From assembly GCA_050184115.1 (NCBI GenBank), contig JBFXAQ010000001.1, positions 434,001 through 498,000 on the forward strand: DNA of 64,000 bases, read 5' to 3'. The notes beneath the pieces were generated by a model. It was not told the DNA's origin and searched no databases. It worked only from the letters and a program-made list of their open reading frames with translations. The translations under genes were made by a program, and so were the position numbers. Positions 35,063 to 45,790 of this stretch are shown piece after piece (the first letter of the stretch is position 1; each line of letters starts with the position of its first letter). The stretch is from JACKNG01 sp050184115. Its GTDB lineage: Bacteria > Pseudomonadota > Gammaproteobacteria > Ga0077536.

Positions 35063-38000
35063 GTGAAAGACCTACTCGATCTGCTCAAGAGTCAGGGCCA
35101 GGCCGAAGAGTTCGATGCCATCACCATCGGTCTCGCCTCGCCCGAGAAGATTCGCTCCTGGTCGTACGGCGAGGTCAAGAAGCCGGAAACGATTAACTAC
35201 CGTACGTTCAAGCCGGAACGCGACGGCCTGTTTTGCGCCAAGATCTTCGGACCGATCAAGGATTACGAATGCCTGTGTGGCAAGTACAAGCGCCTGAAGC
35301 ACCGCGGCGTGGTATGCGAGAAGTGCGGTGTCGAGGTCACGCTGGCCAAGGTGCGCCGCGAGCGTATGGGGCACATCGACCTGGCCAGTCCGGTCGCGCA
35401 CATCTGGTACCTCAAGTCGCTGCCGTCGCGTATGGGGCTGTTGCTCGACATGACCCTGCGCGAGATCGAGCGCATCCTCTATTTCGAGGCCTACGTCGTC
35501 ATTGATCCGGGCATGACGGATCTCGAGCGCGGACAATTGCTGTCCGAGGAATCCTACCTCGACGCAATCGAGCAGTTCGGTGACGACTTTGACGCGCGCA
35601 TGGGGGCGGAGGCGATCTACGAGCTGCTGAAGTCCGTCGACCTCAACGAGGAGGTCAAGACGATCCGCGAGGAGCTGCCGAAGACCAATTCCGAGACCAA
35701 GATCAAGAAGCTGACCAAGCGTCTCAAGCTGATGGAGGCGTTCGTCAGCTCGGGCAACCGTCCCGAGTGGATGGTGCTCAAGGTGCTGCCCGTATTGCCG
35801 CCGGAACTGCGCCCGCTCGTGCCGCTCGACGGCGGCCGCTTCGCGACGTCCGATCTCAACGATCTGTATCGCCGCGTGATCAATCGTAACAACCGCCTCA
35901 AGCGCCTGCTCGATCTCAATGCACCCGACATCATCGTGCGTAACGAGAAGCGTATGCTGCAGGAGGCGGTCGACGCGCTCCTCGACAACGGCCGCCGCGG
36001 CCGTGCCATCACCGGCACCAATAAGCTGCCGCTGAAGTCGCTTGCCGACATGATCAAGGGCAAGCAAGGTCGCTTCCGCCAGAACTTGCTCGGCAAGCGT
36101 GTCGACTACTCCGGCCGTTCGGTCATCGTGGTCGGTCCGACACTCAAGCTCCACCAGTGTGGCTTGCCGAAGAAGATGGCACTCGAGCTGTTCAAGCCGT
36201 TCATCTTCAGCAAACTCGAGCGCCGTGGTATGGCGACCACCATCAAGGCGGCCAAGAAGCTCGTCGAGCGCGAAGGGCCGGAGGTGTGGGACATCCTCGA
36301 GGAAGTGATCCGCGAACACCCGGTTATGCTGAACCGCGCGCCGACCCTGCATCGTCTCGGCATCCAGGCGTTCGAGCCCGTGCTCATCGAGGGCAAGGCC
36401 ATCCAGCTTCACCCGCTGGTTTGCACGGCGTTCAATGCCGACTTCGACGGCGACCAGATGGCGGTACACGTACCGCTTTCGATCGAAGCGCAGCTCGAAG
36501 CCCGCACCCTGATGATGTCGACCAACAACATCCTCTCTCCGGCAAACGGCGACCCGATCATCGTGCCGACGCAGGACGTTGTGCTCGGCCTGTATTACAT
36601 GACGCGCGAATCCGCAGTCGCCCAGGGCTCCGGCATGAGCTTCACCGATGTCGGCGAGGTGCACCGGGCTTACGAAACCGGCGCCGCCTCGCTCCACGCC
36701 AAGTGTCGCGTGCGCATGGATCTGACGGATCTGAGTGAGGCTGGCGACGTCATCGAGTGGACCGAGGTCGTCGAGACCACCGTGGGTCGCGCCTTGTTAT
36801 CGGCCCTACTGCCGCGCGGTCTGCCGTTCCGCCTCATCAACCAGGTACTGAACAAGCGCGCCATCTCGCGCTTGTTCGATACCTGCTATCGCACGGTTGG
36901 TCTCAAGGACACGGTCATCTTTTCCGACCGACTGATGTACACCGGCTTCCAGCATGCGACGCGTGCTGGCGTTTCGATCGGCGTTGACGACATGGTCGTG
37001 CCGGAGGACAAGGCGCGCATCATCGACGGCGCAGAGCGTCAGGTGAAGGAGATCGAGGACCAGTACGCGTCCGGGCTCGTCACTACCGGCGAGCGCTACA
37101 ACAAGGTCGTCGACATCTGGTCGCACGCCAATGACCAGGTGGCGAAGGCAATGATGGACAAGCTCGGCTCGGAGTACGTGGTCAACGACGAAGGGGCCGA
37201 GGTGCGTCAGTCTTCGTTCAATTCCATCTTCATGATGGCTGACTCCGGGGCGCGCGGTTCGGCAGCGCAGATCCGCCAGCTTGCCGGTATGCGTGGACTG
37301 ATGGCGAAGCCGGACGGTTCCATCATCGAGACGCCCATCACGGCGAATTTCCGCGAAGGCCTGAACGTCCTGCAGTACTTCATCTCGACGCACGGCGCGC
37401 GTAAGGGTCTGGCGGATACGGCACTCAAGACCGCAAACTCCGGTTACCTGACGCGCCGTTTAGTCGACGTTGCCCAGGACCTCGTGGTCACCGAAGAGGA
37501 CTGCGGCACGACCGAAGGCCTGATCATGAACCCCATCATCGAAGGTGGTGACGTCATCGAAGCCCTCGGCGACCGCATCCTCGGCCGCGTCGTCGCGGAG
37601 GACGTGTACAAGCCTGGCGAAGACCAGCCGGTGGTCGAGGCCGGCACGCTCATCGATGAGAAGTGGGTCCAGATTCTCGATCAGCACGGCGTCGACGAGG
37701 TCAAGGTGCGGTCTGCCATCACCTGCGAAACCCGTTACGGCATCTGCACGGCCTGCTACGGACGCGACCTCGCCCGCGGGCACCGGGTCAACGTTGGGGA
37801 AGCAGTAGGCGTCATCGCCGCTCAGTCGATCGGTGAGCCGGGCACGCAGCTCACCATGCGGACTTTCCACATCGGTGGTGCGGCGTCGCGCGCTGCGGCG
37901 GTCAACAGCATCGAAGTCAAGGCCGCCGGTACCGTCAAGTTCGTCAACATGAAGACCTTAGCCCACGACGACGGCAGCTTCGTGTCGGTGTCGCGCTCCG

Positions 38001-39301
38001 GCGAACTTGTGGTCAACGACGAAATCGGACGTGACCGCGAACGGTACAAAGTGCCGTATGGCGCCGTGCTGTCGGTGGCCGACGGCGCGGAGGTTCGCGC
38101 CGGTCAGACCGTGGCGACCTGGGATCCGCACACTCACCCGATCATCACCGAGGTAGCCGGTACGGCAATCTTCCAGGATATCGAGGAAGGTGTGACGGTG
38201 TCGCGGCAGGTCGACGAGATCACCGGCCTGTCCAGTGTCGTCGTCATGGACCTCAAGCAACGCGGCAGCTCGGCCAAGGATGCACGGCCGATGATCAAGC
38301 TCATCGACGAGAAGGGCAAGGAACTGAAGATTCCCGGCACCGACATCCCCGCACATTACTTTCTGCCACCCAACGCCATCGTCACCATCACCGAGGCGCA
38401 GGAGCTCAGTGTGGGTGGTGTGCTGGCTCGTATCCCGCAGGAGTCGCTCAAGACCCGCGACATCACGGGTGGTTTGCCGCGCGTTGCCGATCTGTTCGAG
38501 GCGCGCCGTCCGAAGGAGCCGTCGATCCTCGCCGAAGCCACCGGCACGGTGTCGTTCGGCAAGGACACCAAGGGCAAGCAGCGCCTCATCATCACCGATA
38601 GCGACGGCGAGCAGACCGAGTGCCTGATCCCGAAGTGGCGACACGTCACCGTGTTCGAAGGCGAGCATGTTGAGAAAGGCGAGGTGGTGTGTGACGGTGC
38701 GCCAGACGCCCACGACATCCTGCGTCTGAAGGGCGTACACGAGTTGACGCGTTACATCGTCAACGAAGTGCAGGAGGTCTACCGGCTGCAGGGCGTGAAG
38801 ATCAACGACAAGCACATCGAGGTGATCGTGCGCCAGATGCTGCGCAAGGTCGAAATCGTGGATGCCGGTGACAGTCGCTTCCTCAAGGGAGAACAGGTCG
38901 AGCGTGAGCGGCTCATGGATGAGAACGAGCGAGTGAAGGGTGAGGACGGGCACGGCGCAGTCGCGCAACAGCTACTCCTGGGTATCACCAAGGCGTCGCT
39001 GGCGACTGAATCGTTTATCTCTGCAGCGTCCTTCCAGGAGACGACTCGCGTTTTGACCGAGGCCTCGGTCACTGGTAAGCACGACGAGCTGCGCGGGCTG
39101 AAGGAGAACGTCATCGTTGGCCGCCTGATCCCGGCTGGCACCGGCTTTGCCTACCACGCCACGCGCAAGCGTCGCGGTTCGCGTCCGGAGAGCGCTGCGG
39201 CCCTGGCCGCCGAACTCGACGCCGAACTGATGGCGGAATTGCGCGAGATCGACAAGGCGGACGTGGCCCCTGCCGAGGAGCCGACCTCGCGAAGTGCCTG
39301 A
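35063..39301 (+). CDS. rpoC: RNA polymerase beta' subunit
   Basis: 1412 residues, GTG start after AAGGAG, 46 bases from rpoB. The N-terminal zinc site has CLCGKYKR...CEKCGVE; the catalytic Mg motif NADFDGDQM has Asp460, Asp462 and Asp464, numbered as in E. coli. Also seen: the bridge-helix and trigger-loop region (SGARGSAAQIRQLAGMRGLMAKPDG) and the second zinc site (CETRYGICTACYGRDLARG). The C-terminus is an Ala/Glu-rich tail. Confidence 0.98.
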   Translation: MKDLLDLLKSQGQAEEFDAITIGLASPEKIRSWSYGEVKKPETINYRTFKPERDGLFCAKIFGPIKDYECLCGKYKRLKHRGVVCEKCGVEVTLAKVRRERMGHIDLASPVAHIWYLKSLPSRMGLLLDMTLREIERILYFEAYVVIDPGMTDLERGQLLSEESYLDAIEQFGDDFDARMGAEAIYELLKSVDLNEEVKTIREELPKTNSETKIKKLTKRLKLMEAFVSSGNRPEWMVLKVLPVLPPELRPLVPLDGGRFATSDLNDLYRRVINRNNRLKRLLDLNAPDIIVRNEKRMLQEAVDALLDNGRRGRAITGTNKLPLKSLADMIKGKQGRFRQNLLGKRVDYSGRSVIVVGPTLKLHQCGLPKKMALELFKPFIFSKLERRGMATTIKAAKKLVEREGPEVWDILEEVIREHPVMLNRAPTLHRLGIQAFEPVLIEGKAIQLHPLVCTAFNADFDGDQMAVHVPLSIEAQLEARTLMMSTNNILSPANGDPIIVPTQDVVLGLYYMTRESAVAQGSGMSFTDVGEVHRAYETGAASLHAKCRVRMDLTDLSEAGDVIEWTEVVETTVGRALLSALLPRGLPFRLINQVLNKRAISRLFDTCYRTVGLKDTVIFSDRLMYTGFQHATRAGVSIGVDDMVVPEDKARIIDGAERQVKEIEDQYASGLVTTGERYNKVVDIWSHANDQVAKAMMDKLGSEYVVNDEGAEVRQSSFNSIFMMADSGARGSAAQIRQLAGMRGLMAKPDGSIIETPITANFREGLNVLQYFISTHGARKGLADTALKTANSGYLTRRLVDVAQDLVVTEEDCGTTEGLIMNPIIEGGDVIEALGDRILGRVVAEDVYKPGEDQPVVEAGTLIDEKWVQILDQHGVDEVKVRSAITCETRYGICTACYGRDLARGHRVNVGEAVGVIAAQSIGEPGTQLTMRTFHIGGAASRAAAVNSIEVKAAGTVKFVNMKTLAHDDGSFVSVSRSGELVVNDEIGRDRERYKVPYGAVLSVADGAEVRAGQTVATWDPHTHPIITEVAGTAIFQDIEEGVTVSRQVDEITGLSSVVVMDLKQRGSSAKDARPMIKLIDEKGKELKIPGTDIPAHYFLPPNAIVTITEAQELSVGGVLARIPQESLKTRDITGGLPRVADLFEARRPKEPSILAEATGTVSFGKDTKGKQRLIITDSDGEQTECLIPKWRHVTVFEGEHVEKGEVVCDGAPDAHDILRLKGVHELTRYIVNEVQEVYRLQGVKINDKHIEVIVRQMLRKVEIVDAGDSRFLKGEQVERERLMDENERVKGEDGHGAVAQQLLLGITKASLATESFISAASFQETTRVLTEASVTGKHDELRGLKENVIVGRLIPAGTGFAYHATRKRRGSRPESAAALAAELDAELMAELREIDKADVAPAEEPTSRSA

Positions 39302-39328
39302 GTCATGAAAACGGGTACTTGATCGCCG

Positions 39329-39358
39329 TTGACAGGGCGAATCAGGGCTCTTTATAAT
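39329..39358 (+). promoter_or_regulatory. Consensus sigma70 promoter ahead of the str operon
   Basis: TTGACA (39329-39334) and TATAAT (39353-39358) both match consensus perfectly with an 18-base spacer. Predicted start is near 39365, about 168 bases before rpsL. An intrinsic terminator begins only about 5 bases downstream of that start. Confidence 0.85.
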
Positions 39359-39368
39359 TCCGCTTCTG

Positions 39369-39403
39369 CGACAGGCCGGAGTCATCCAGCCTGTCGTTTT
39401 TTT
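39369..39403 (+). terminator. Intrinsic terminator in the rpoC-rpsL gap
   Basis: CGACAGGC (39369-39376) pairs with GCCTGTCG (39389-39396) around a 12-base loop, followed directly by TTTTTTT (39397-39403). It can end the rpoBC transcript. Because it lies downstream of the str promoter, it would also act on that promoter's transcripts as an early attenuator unless bypassed. Confidence 0.85.
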
Positions 39404-39532
39404 GCGCTGTCGTTTCCGACTCGACTCCGAACTTTCCTCCCGCGCAGCCGTCAGGGCGGCCTGTGAGGAACGGTCGGCGGCGCCAAATCGCTGTTTAACA
39501 ACCGGGTACCCCGAAAGAACGCTGCTTGAGTT

Positions 39533-39907
39533 ATGGCGACAATCAACCAACTAGTGCGCAAACCGCGCAAGCGTAAGCGCGAGAAGAGCAATGTCCCGGC
39601 CCTCGAGGCCTGTCCGCAGAAGCGCGGCGTCTGCACGCGCGTCTACACGACGACGCCCAAGAAGCCGAACTCGGCCCTGCGCAAGGTCGCGCGTGTGCGG
39701 CTCACCAACGGCCAGGAAGTCACGACCTATATCGGCGGCGAGGGTCACAACCTCCAGGAACACTCCGTGATCCTGATCCGCGGTGGCCGCGTGAAGGACT
39801 TGCCCGGCGTGCGCTACCACACCGTGCGCGGCACCCTCGACACCTCCGGAGTCGGCGAGCGTCGCCAAGGCCGTTCGAAGTACGGCGCCAAGCGTCCCAA
39901 AGCCTGA
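39533..39907 (+). CDS. rpsL: 30S ribosomal protein S12
   Basis: 124 residues, E. coli length. Decoding-centre segments TTPKKPNSALRKVARVRL and RGGRVKDLPGVRYHTVRG keep the Lys residues whose mutation gives streptomycin resistance. First gene of the str operon after a 231-base leader with promoter and terminator. Confidence 0.98.
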   Translation: MATINQLVRKPRKRKREKSNVPALEACPQKRGVCTRVYTTTPKKPNSALRKVARVRLTNGQEVTTYIGGEGHNLQEHSVILIRGGRVKDLPGVRYHTVRGTLDTSGVGERRQGRSKYGAKRPKA

Positions 39908-39935
39908 TACCGGATATCACCACAGAGTCTGAACC

Positions 39936-40409
39936 ATGTCCCGACGTCACGTAGCAGCCAAGCGCGAAATCCTCCCCGATCCGAAATACGGGGACCGCAC
40001 GCTCGCCAAGTTCATCAACATGGTGATGTCGCGCGGCAAGAAAGCTGTCGCCGAACGCATCGTCTACGGCGCTCTCGACGAGGTCGAGAAGCGCGGGCGC
40101 GACGGCTCACCGCTCGACGTACTCAAGCAGGCCCTCGACAACGTCGAGCCCAAGGTCGAGGTCAAGTCGCGGCGCGTCGGCGGCGCCACTTACCAGGTCC
40201 CGGTCGAAGTCCGCCCCAACCGGAGGATGGCGCTCGCGATGCGCTGGCTTGTGGACGCCGCGCGCAAACGCAGCGAGAAGTCGATGGGCCAGCGCTTGGC
40301 CAACGAAATCCTCGAGGCTTCTGATAACCGCGGCACCGCCGTCAAGAAGCGCGAAGACACGCACAAGATGGCGGAAGCCAATCGCGCGTTCTCGCATTAC
40401 CGCTGGTAA
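39936..40409 (+). CDS. rpsG: 30S ribosomal protein S7
   Basis: 157 residues. Starts SRRHVAAKREILPDPKYGD and ends with ANRAFSHYRW. Primary 16S 3'-domain binder at the head; the classic autoregulator of the str operon in E. coli. 28 bases after rpsL. Confidence 0.98.
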   Translation: MSRRHVAAKREILPDPKYGDRTLAKFINMVMSRGKKAVAERIVYGALDEVEKRGRDGSPLDVLKQALDNVEPKVEVKSRRVGGATYQVPVEVRPNRRMALAMRWLVDAARKRSEKSMGQRLANEILEASDNRGTAVKKREDTHKMAEANRAFSHYRW

Positions 40410-40435
40410 GGCCGGACTAATCGGAACCCACCCCC

Positions 40436-42532
40436 GTGCCCCGTACCACGCCCATCGACCGTTATCGCAACATCGGCATCATGGCCCACATTGATGCCGG
40501 TAAGACGACGACGACCGAACGCATCCTGTACTACACCGGTGTGTCGCACAAAATCGGTGAAGTGCACGATGGCGCGGCGGTGATGGACTGGATGGAGCAG
40601 GAGCAAGAGCGGGGCATCACGATCACGTCGGCCGCCACGACTTGCTTCTGGGCCGGCATGGCGCAGCAGTTCCCGCAACACCGCATCAATATCATCGATA
40701 CGCCGGGGCATGTCGATTTCACCATCGAAGTCGAGCGCTCCCTGCGTGTATTGGATGGGGCCGTTGCGGTGTTCTGCGCAGTTGGTGGTGTCGAGCCTCA
40801 ATCCGAGACGGTCTGGAGGCAGGCGAACAAGTACGGCGTACCGCGCCTTGCTTTCATTAATAAGATGGACCGTGCCGGTGGGGATTTCATCCGCGTCGTG
40901 GGCCAGATCCGCAGGCGTCTGGGCAGCAATGCCATACCGGTCCAGTTCCCCATCGGCGCCGAGGAGCGTTTCGCCGGCGTCGTCGACCTGATCAAGATGA
41001 AAGCCATCTACTGGGACGAGGAAACCCTCGGCATGCGCTTCGAGGAGCGCGACATCCCGGAAGACCTGCTGGTCGAGTGCCAGGCCCTGCGCGAAGCGCT
41101 TGTCGAAGCCGCGGCCGAGGCTACCGAGTCGCTTACCGAAAGATATCTTGAAGAGGCCGAACTCTCCGTCGACGAGATCAAGACGGGCCTGCGCATCCGT
41201 ACGCTCAAGAACGAGGTCGTTCCGGTGCTCTGCGGTTCGGCGTTCAAGAACAAGGGCGTGCAGGCACTCCTCGACGCGGTGATCGAGTTCATGCCCGCAC
41301 CGGTCGACGTCGAAGCTATTCGCGGTACGCTCGAGGACGGCGCGAAGGAAGCCGTACGCCATCCTTCGGACGACGAACCGTTCGCAGCCCTCGCATTCAA
41401 GATCGCGACCGACCCCTTCGTCGGTTCACTGGCGTTCTTCCGCGTCTACTCCGGTGTCGTGAAGTCCGGCGACAGCGTGTTCAACCCCGTCAAAGGGCGC
41501 AAGGAGCGGTTCGGCCGCATCCTGCAGATGCATGCCAACAGCCGCGAGGAGATTAAGGAAGTTCGCGCCGGTGACATTGCTGCCGCAGTTGGCCTCAAGG
41601 ACGTTACCACCGGCGACACGCTGTGCGACACCTCGAACGTCATCGTTCTCGAGCGTATGGAATTCCCGGAACCCGTCATCGCCGTCGCCGTCGAGCCCAA
41701 GACTAAGAGCGACCAGGAAAGGATGGGTATTGCCCTGCAGAAGCTGGCAGCAGAGGACCCGTCGTTCCGTGTTTCGACCGACGAGGAATCCGGTCAGACG
41801 ATCATCGCCGGCATGGGTGAGCTGCACCTCGAAATTATCGTCGACCGCATGAAGCGCGAGTTCAAGGTCGAGGCCAACGTCGGTAAACCGCAGGTCGCGT
41901 ATCGCGAAACGATCAAGAAACCTGTGGCGAAGGCCGAAGGCAAATTCGTGCGGCAGACGGGCGGGCGCGGACAGTACGGCCACGTCATCCTCAAGCTCGA
42001 GCCCGGTGAGCCTGGCTCCGGTTTCGAGTTCAGCAACGACGTCGTCGGCGGCGTGATCCCGAAGGATTTCATACCCGCAGTCCAGAAAGGTGTGCAGGAA
42101 TCACTCCAGAACGGCGTCCTCGCTGGCTACCCGGTGGTCGACGTCAAGGTGAGCCTTTACGACGGCTCGTATCACGACGTCGATTCGAGCGAGGTGGCGT
42201 TCAAGATTGCCGGGTCGATGGCTTTCAAGGAAGGGGCGCGCCAGGGCAAGCCGGCGCTGCTCGAACCGGTGATGAAGGTCGAAATCGTCGCGCCGGACGA
42301 GTACATGGGCGCCATCAACGGCGACTTGAATCGGCGCCGCGGCGTATTGCTCGGCACCGAGGAGTCGCCGGGCGGCGCCATCATTCGCGCAGAGGTTCCG
42401 CTCGCCGAGATGTTCGGCTACGCCACCGACCTGCGCTCGGCGACACAAGGTCGCGCGACCTATTCGATGGAGTTCTCGCGCTATGTCGAAGCGCCGAGCA
42501 ACATCGCAGAAACGATCATCAAGAGAAGCTAA
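40436..42532 (+). CDS. fusA: Elongation factor G
   Basis: Translocation GTPase of 698 residues, GTG start. G domain: AHIDAGKTTTTERILYYTG (P-loop), ERGITITSAATT (switch I), DTPGHVDFT (switch II), NKMDRAGGDF. Domain IV carries GGRGQYGHV and GVIPKDFIPAV; domain V ends with ATYSMEFSRY. Encoded directly upstream of tuf copy 2. Confidence 0.98.
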   Translation: MPRTTPIDRYRNIGIMAHIDAGKTTTTERILYYTGVSHKIGEVHDGAAVMDWMEQEQERGITITSAATTCFWAGMAQQFPQHRINIIDTPGHVDFTIEVERSLRVLDGAVAVFCAVGGVEPQSETVWRQANKYGVPRLAFINKMDRAGGDFIRVVGQIRRRLGSNAIPVQFPIGAEERFAGVVDLIKMKAIYWDEETLGMRFEERDIPEDLLVECQALREALVEAAAEATESLTERYLEEAELSVDEIKTGLRIRTLKNEVVPVLCGSAFKNKGVQALLDAVIEFMPAPVDVEAIRGTLEDGAKEAVRHPSDDEPFAALAFKIATDPFVGSLAFFRVYSGVVKSGDSVFNPVKGRKERFGRILQMHANSREEIKEVRAGDIAAAVGLKDVTTGDTLCDTSNVIVLERMEFPEPVIAVAVEPKTKSDQERMGIALQKLAAEDPSFRVSTDEESGQTIIAGMGELHLEIIVDRMKREFKVEANVGKPQVAYRETIKKPVAKAEGKFVRQTGGRGQYGHVILKLEPGEPGSGFEFSNDVVGGVIPKDFIPAVQKGVQESLQNGVLAGYPVVDVKVSLYDGSYHDVDSSEVAFKIAGSMAFKEGARQGKPALLEPVMKVEIVAPDEYMGAINGDLNRRRGVLLGTEESPGGAIIRAEVPLAEMFGYATDLRSATQGRATYSMEFSRYVEAPSNIAETIIKRS

Positions 42533-42578
42533 GCGCCTTACCGGCAGTCAACAAGGCAAGCAAAGAGGTTACTGAGCC

Positions 42579-43769
<1,191 letters not shown>

Positions 43770-43879
43770 CAAGTGGGTGGCCCGCGCCCGGACGTAGTCG
43801 AGCGCGAGACTGAACTATCCGCTCACGTGCCGCTTCGGGGCATGCGGGGCACGAAAACAACCTTTACACGCGAAACAAG

Positions 43880-44191
43880 ATGAACCAGCAAGTAATCAGA
43901 ATCCGGTTGAAGGCGTTCGACCATCGCTTGATCGACCAATCGACCAAGGAAATCGTCGAAACGGCCAAGCGCACCGGCGCGCAGGTGAAGGGGCCGATTC
44001 CGCTGCCGACCAAGAAGGAGCGGTTCACGGTGCTGATCTCGCCGCATGTCAACAAGGACGCACGCGACCAGTACGAGATCCGTACGCACAAGCGCCTGCT
44101 CGACATTGTCAACCCGACGGATAAGACCGTCGATGCGTTGATGAAGCTCGATCTCGCCGCGGGCGTCGACGTACAGATCAAGTTGAACTAG
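43880..44191 (+). CDS. rpsJ: 30S ribosomal protein S10
   Basis: 103 residues, nearly the E. coli sequence (RIRLKAFDHRLIDQSTKEIVETAKRTG in overlapping parts). Head protein of the small subunit and, as NusE, partner of NusB/NusG in antitermination. First gene of the S10 operon; a 110-base gap after tuf may hold an S10-leader-like structure, but I could not define it. Confidence 0.98.
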   Translation: MNQQVIRIRLKAFDHRLIDQSTKEIVETAKRTGAQVKGPIPLPTKKERFTVLISPHVNKDARDQYEIRTHKRLLDIVNPTDKTVDALMKLDLAAGVDVQIKLN

Positions 44192-44211
44192 ACGACCGGG
44201 AGAGCACTACG

Positions 44212-44862
44212 ATGAGCCTTGGTCTGGTTGGTGTGAAGCGCGGCATGACCCGCGTCTTCTCCGAAGATGGTGCTTCGACGCCAGTGACGGTGGTGGAAGT
44301 GCTGCCGAACAGAATCACGCGGGTGAAGACGGCGGACTCGGACGGCTACAGCGCCGTGCAAGTGACGAAAGGGACGATTCACGCCAACCGTATCTGCCGC
44401 CCGCTCGCCGGTGAATACAAGAAGCTCGGCATCGATGCCGGCGAAGGCCTGTGGGAATTTCGCCTCGAGGGCACCGAGCAGGCCGAACTGACCACTGGCG
44501 GTGAACTCAAGGTCGACCTCTTCGAAGTTGGTCAACTCGTCGACGTAACCGGCACGTCGATTGGCAAGGGCTTCGCAGGTACCGTTAAGCGCCACAACTT
44601 CCGTACCCAGGATGCGACGCACGGAAACTCGCTTTCACATCGTGTGCCGGGTTCGATCGGTCAAAACCAGACTCCGGGGCGCGTGTTCAAGGGCAAGAAG
44701 ATGGCCGGACACATGGGGAACAAGCGTCGTACTGTGCAGGGTCTTGAAATCGTCCGTGTCGATGTCGAGCGCAACCTGCTCCTGGTCAAGGGTGCCATTC
44801 CCGGTGCGCGCGGCGGTGAGGTCCTGGTTCGTCCCGCCGTGAAGGCGCGCAAAGGACAATGA
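44212..44862 (+). CDS. rplC: 50S ribosomal protein L3
   Basis: 216 residues starting SLGLVGVKRGMTRVFSEDG; early-assembly protein whose long loop (THGNSLSHRVPGSIGQNQTP) reaches the peptidyl transferase centre. Its TGA overlaps the rplD ATG (ATGA). Confidence 0.98.
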   Translation: MSLGLVGVKRGMTRVFSEDGASTPVTVVEVLPNRITRVKTADSDGYSAVQVTKGTIHANRICRPLAGEYKKLGIDAGEGLWEFRLEGTEQAELTTGGELKVDLFEVGQLVDVTGTSIGKGFAGTVKRHNFRTQDATHGNSLSHRVPGSIGQNQTPGRVFKGKKMAGHMGNKRRTVQGLEIVRVDVERNLLLVKGAIPGARGGEVLVRPAVKARKGQ

Positions 44863-45482
44863 CGATGCAAGTACAAGTAACGAAGCTCGCCGATGGCGCC
44901 GCCGGACAGGCTACATTGTCCGAAGAGGTTTTCGCCACGGATTACAACGAAGCTTTGGTCCACCAAGTGGTCACCGCATACATGGCGGGCTCGCGCGCTG
45001 GAACCAAGGCCCAGAAAACTCGCGCAGAAGTAGCCGGCGGCGGGCAGAAACCATGGCGCCAGAAGGGCACCGGACGTGCGCGTGCAGGGACGACCCGCGG
45101 CCCCATCTGGCGCGGCGGTGGTCGGGCATTCGCTGCGCGCCCCCGCAACTTCTCGCAGAAGGTCAACCGCAAGATGTATCGCGGCGCACTACGCGCGATC
45201 CTTTCCGAACTGGTACGCCAGGAGCGATTGGTGATCGTCGACGATTTCACCCTCGAGCACCCACGCACGAAGTTGGCAATCGCGGCACTGGCCAAGCTGG
45301 GGGTGGACAACGCCCTGCTCGTGACCCGGGAACTGACCGAGAACGTCTTCCTCGCCGCCCGCAACATCCCGGGCGTAGGCATGGTTGAGGTCGGTGCAGT
45401 CGATCCGGTGTTGCTCATTTCCTACGACAAGGTTGTCGTCACCGAGGCCGCTTTGGCAGACCTGGAGGCAATGCTGAAATGA
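44859..45482 (+). CDS. rplD: 50S ribosomal protein L4
   Basis: 207 residues (or 205 from ATG 44865). The extended loop GGGQKPWRQKGTGRARAGT lines the exit tunnel at the macrolide site. In E. coli L4 represses the S10 operon at transcription and translation. Overlaps rplC and rplW by 4 bases each. Confidence 0.97.
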   Translation: MTMQVQVTKLADGAAGQATLSEEVFATDYNEALVHQVVTAYMAGSRAGTKAQKTRAEVAGGGQKPWRQKGTGRARAGTTRGPIWRGGGRAFAARPRNFSQKVNRKMYRGALRAILSELVRQERLVIVDDFTLEHPRTKLAIAALAKLGVDNALLVTRELTENVFLAARNIPGVGMVEVGAVDPVLLISYDKVVVTEAALADLEAMLK

Positions 45483-45775
45483 ATCAGGAAAGACTGTTGC
45501 AGGTCCTGATCGAGCCGAAAGTGACGGAGAAGGGTGCTCGCGCACAAGAATTGCACCGTCAGTACCTCTTCAAGGTCCTGCGTGACGCTACCAAGCCCGA
45601 AATCAAGGCCGCCGTCGAGCAGCTCTTCAAGGTCGAGGTTGAGTCGGTGACGACTTCCATCGTCCGGCCCAAGATGCGTCGCTTCCGTAATCAAGCGGGG
45701 TATCACAATGCCTGGAAGAAGGCTTTCGTGAAGCTCAAGGAAGGCCACGAGATCGATTTCCTCGGCGGCGAATAA
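45479..45775 (+). CDS. rplW: 50S ribosomal protein L23
   Basis: 98 residues. Contains LLQVLIEPKVTEKGA and VRPKMRRFRNQAGYHNAWKK. Sits at the tunnel exit where trigger factor and SRP dock. ATGA overlap with rplD. Confidence 0.97.
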   Translation: MNQERLLQVLIEPKVTEKGARAQELHRQYLFKVLRDATKPEIKAAVEQLFKVEVESVTTSIVRPKMRRFRNQAGYHNAWKKAFVKLKEGHEIDFLGGE

Positions 45776-45790
45776 GAACGGAGCTGAGCC

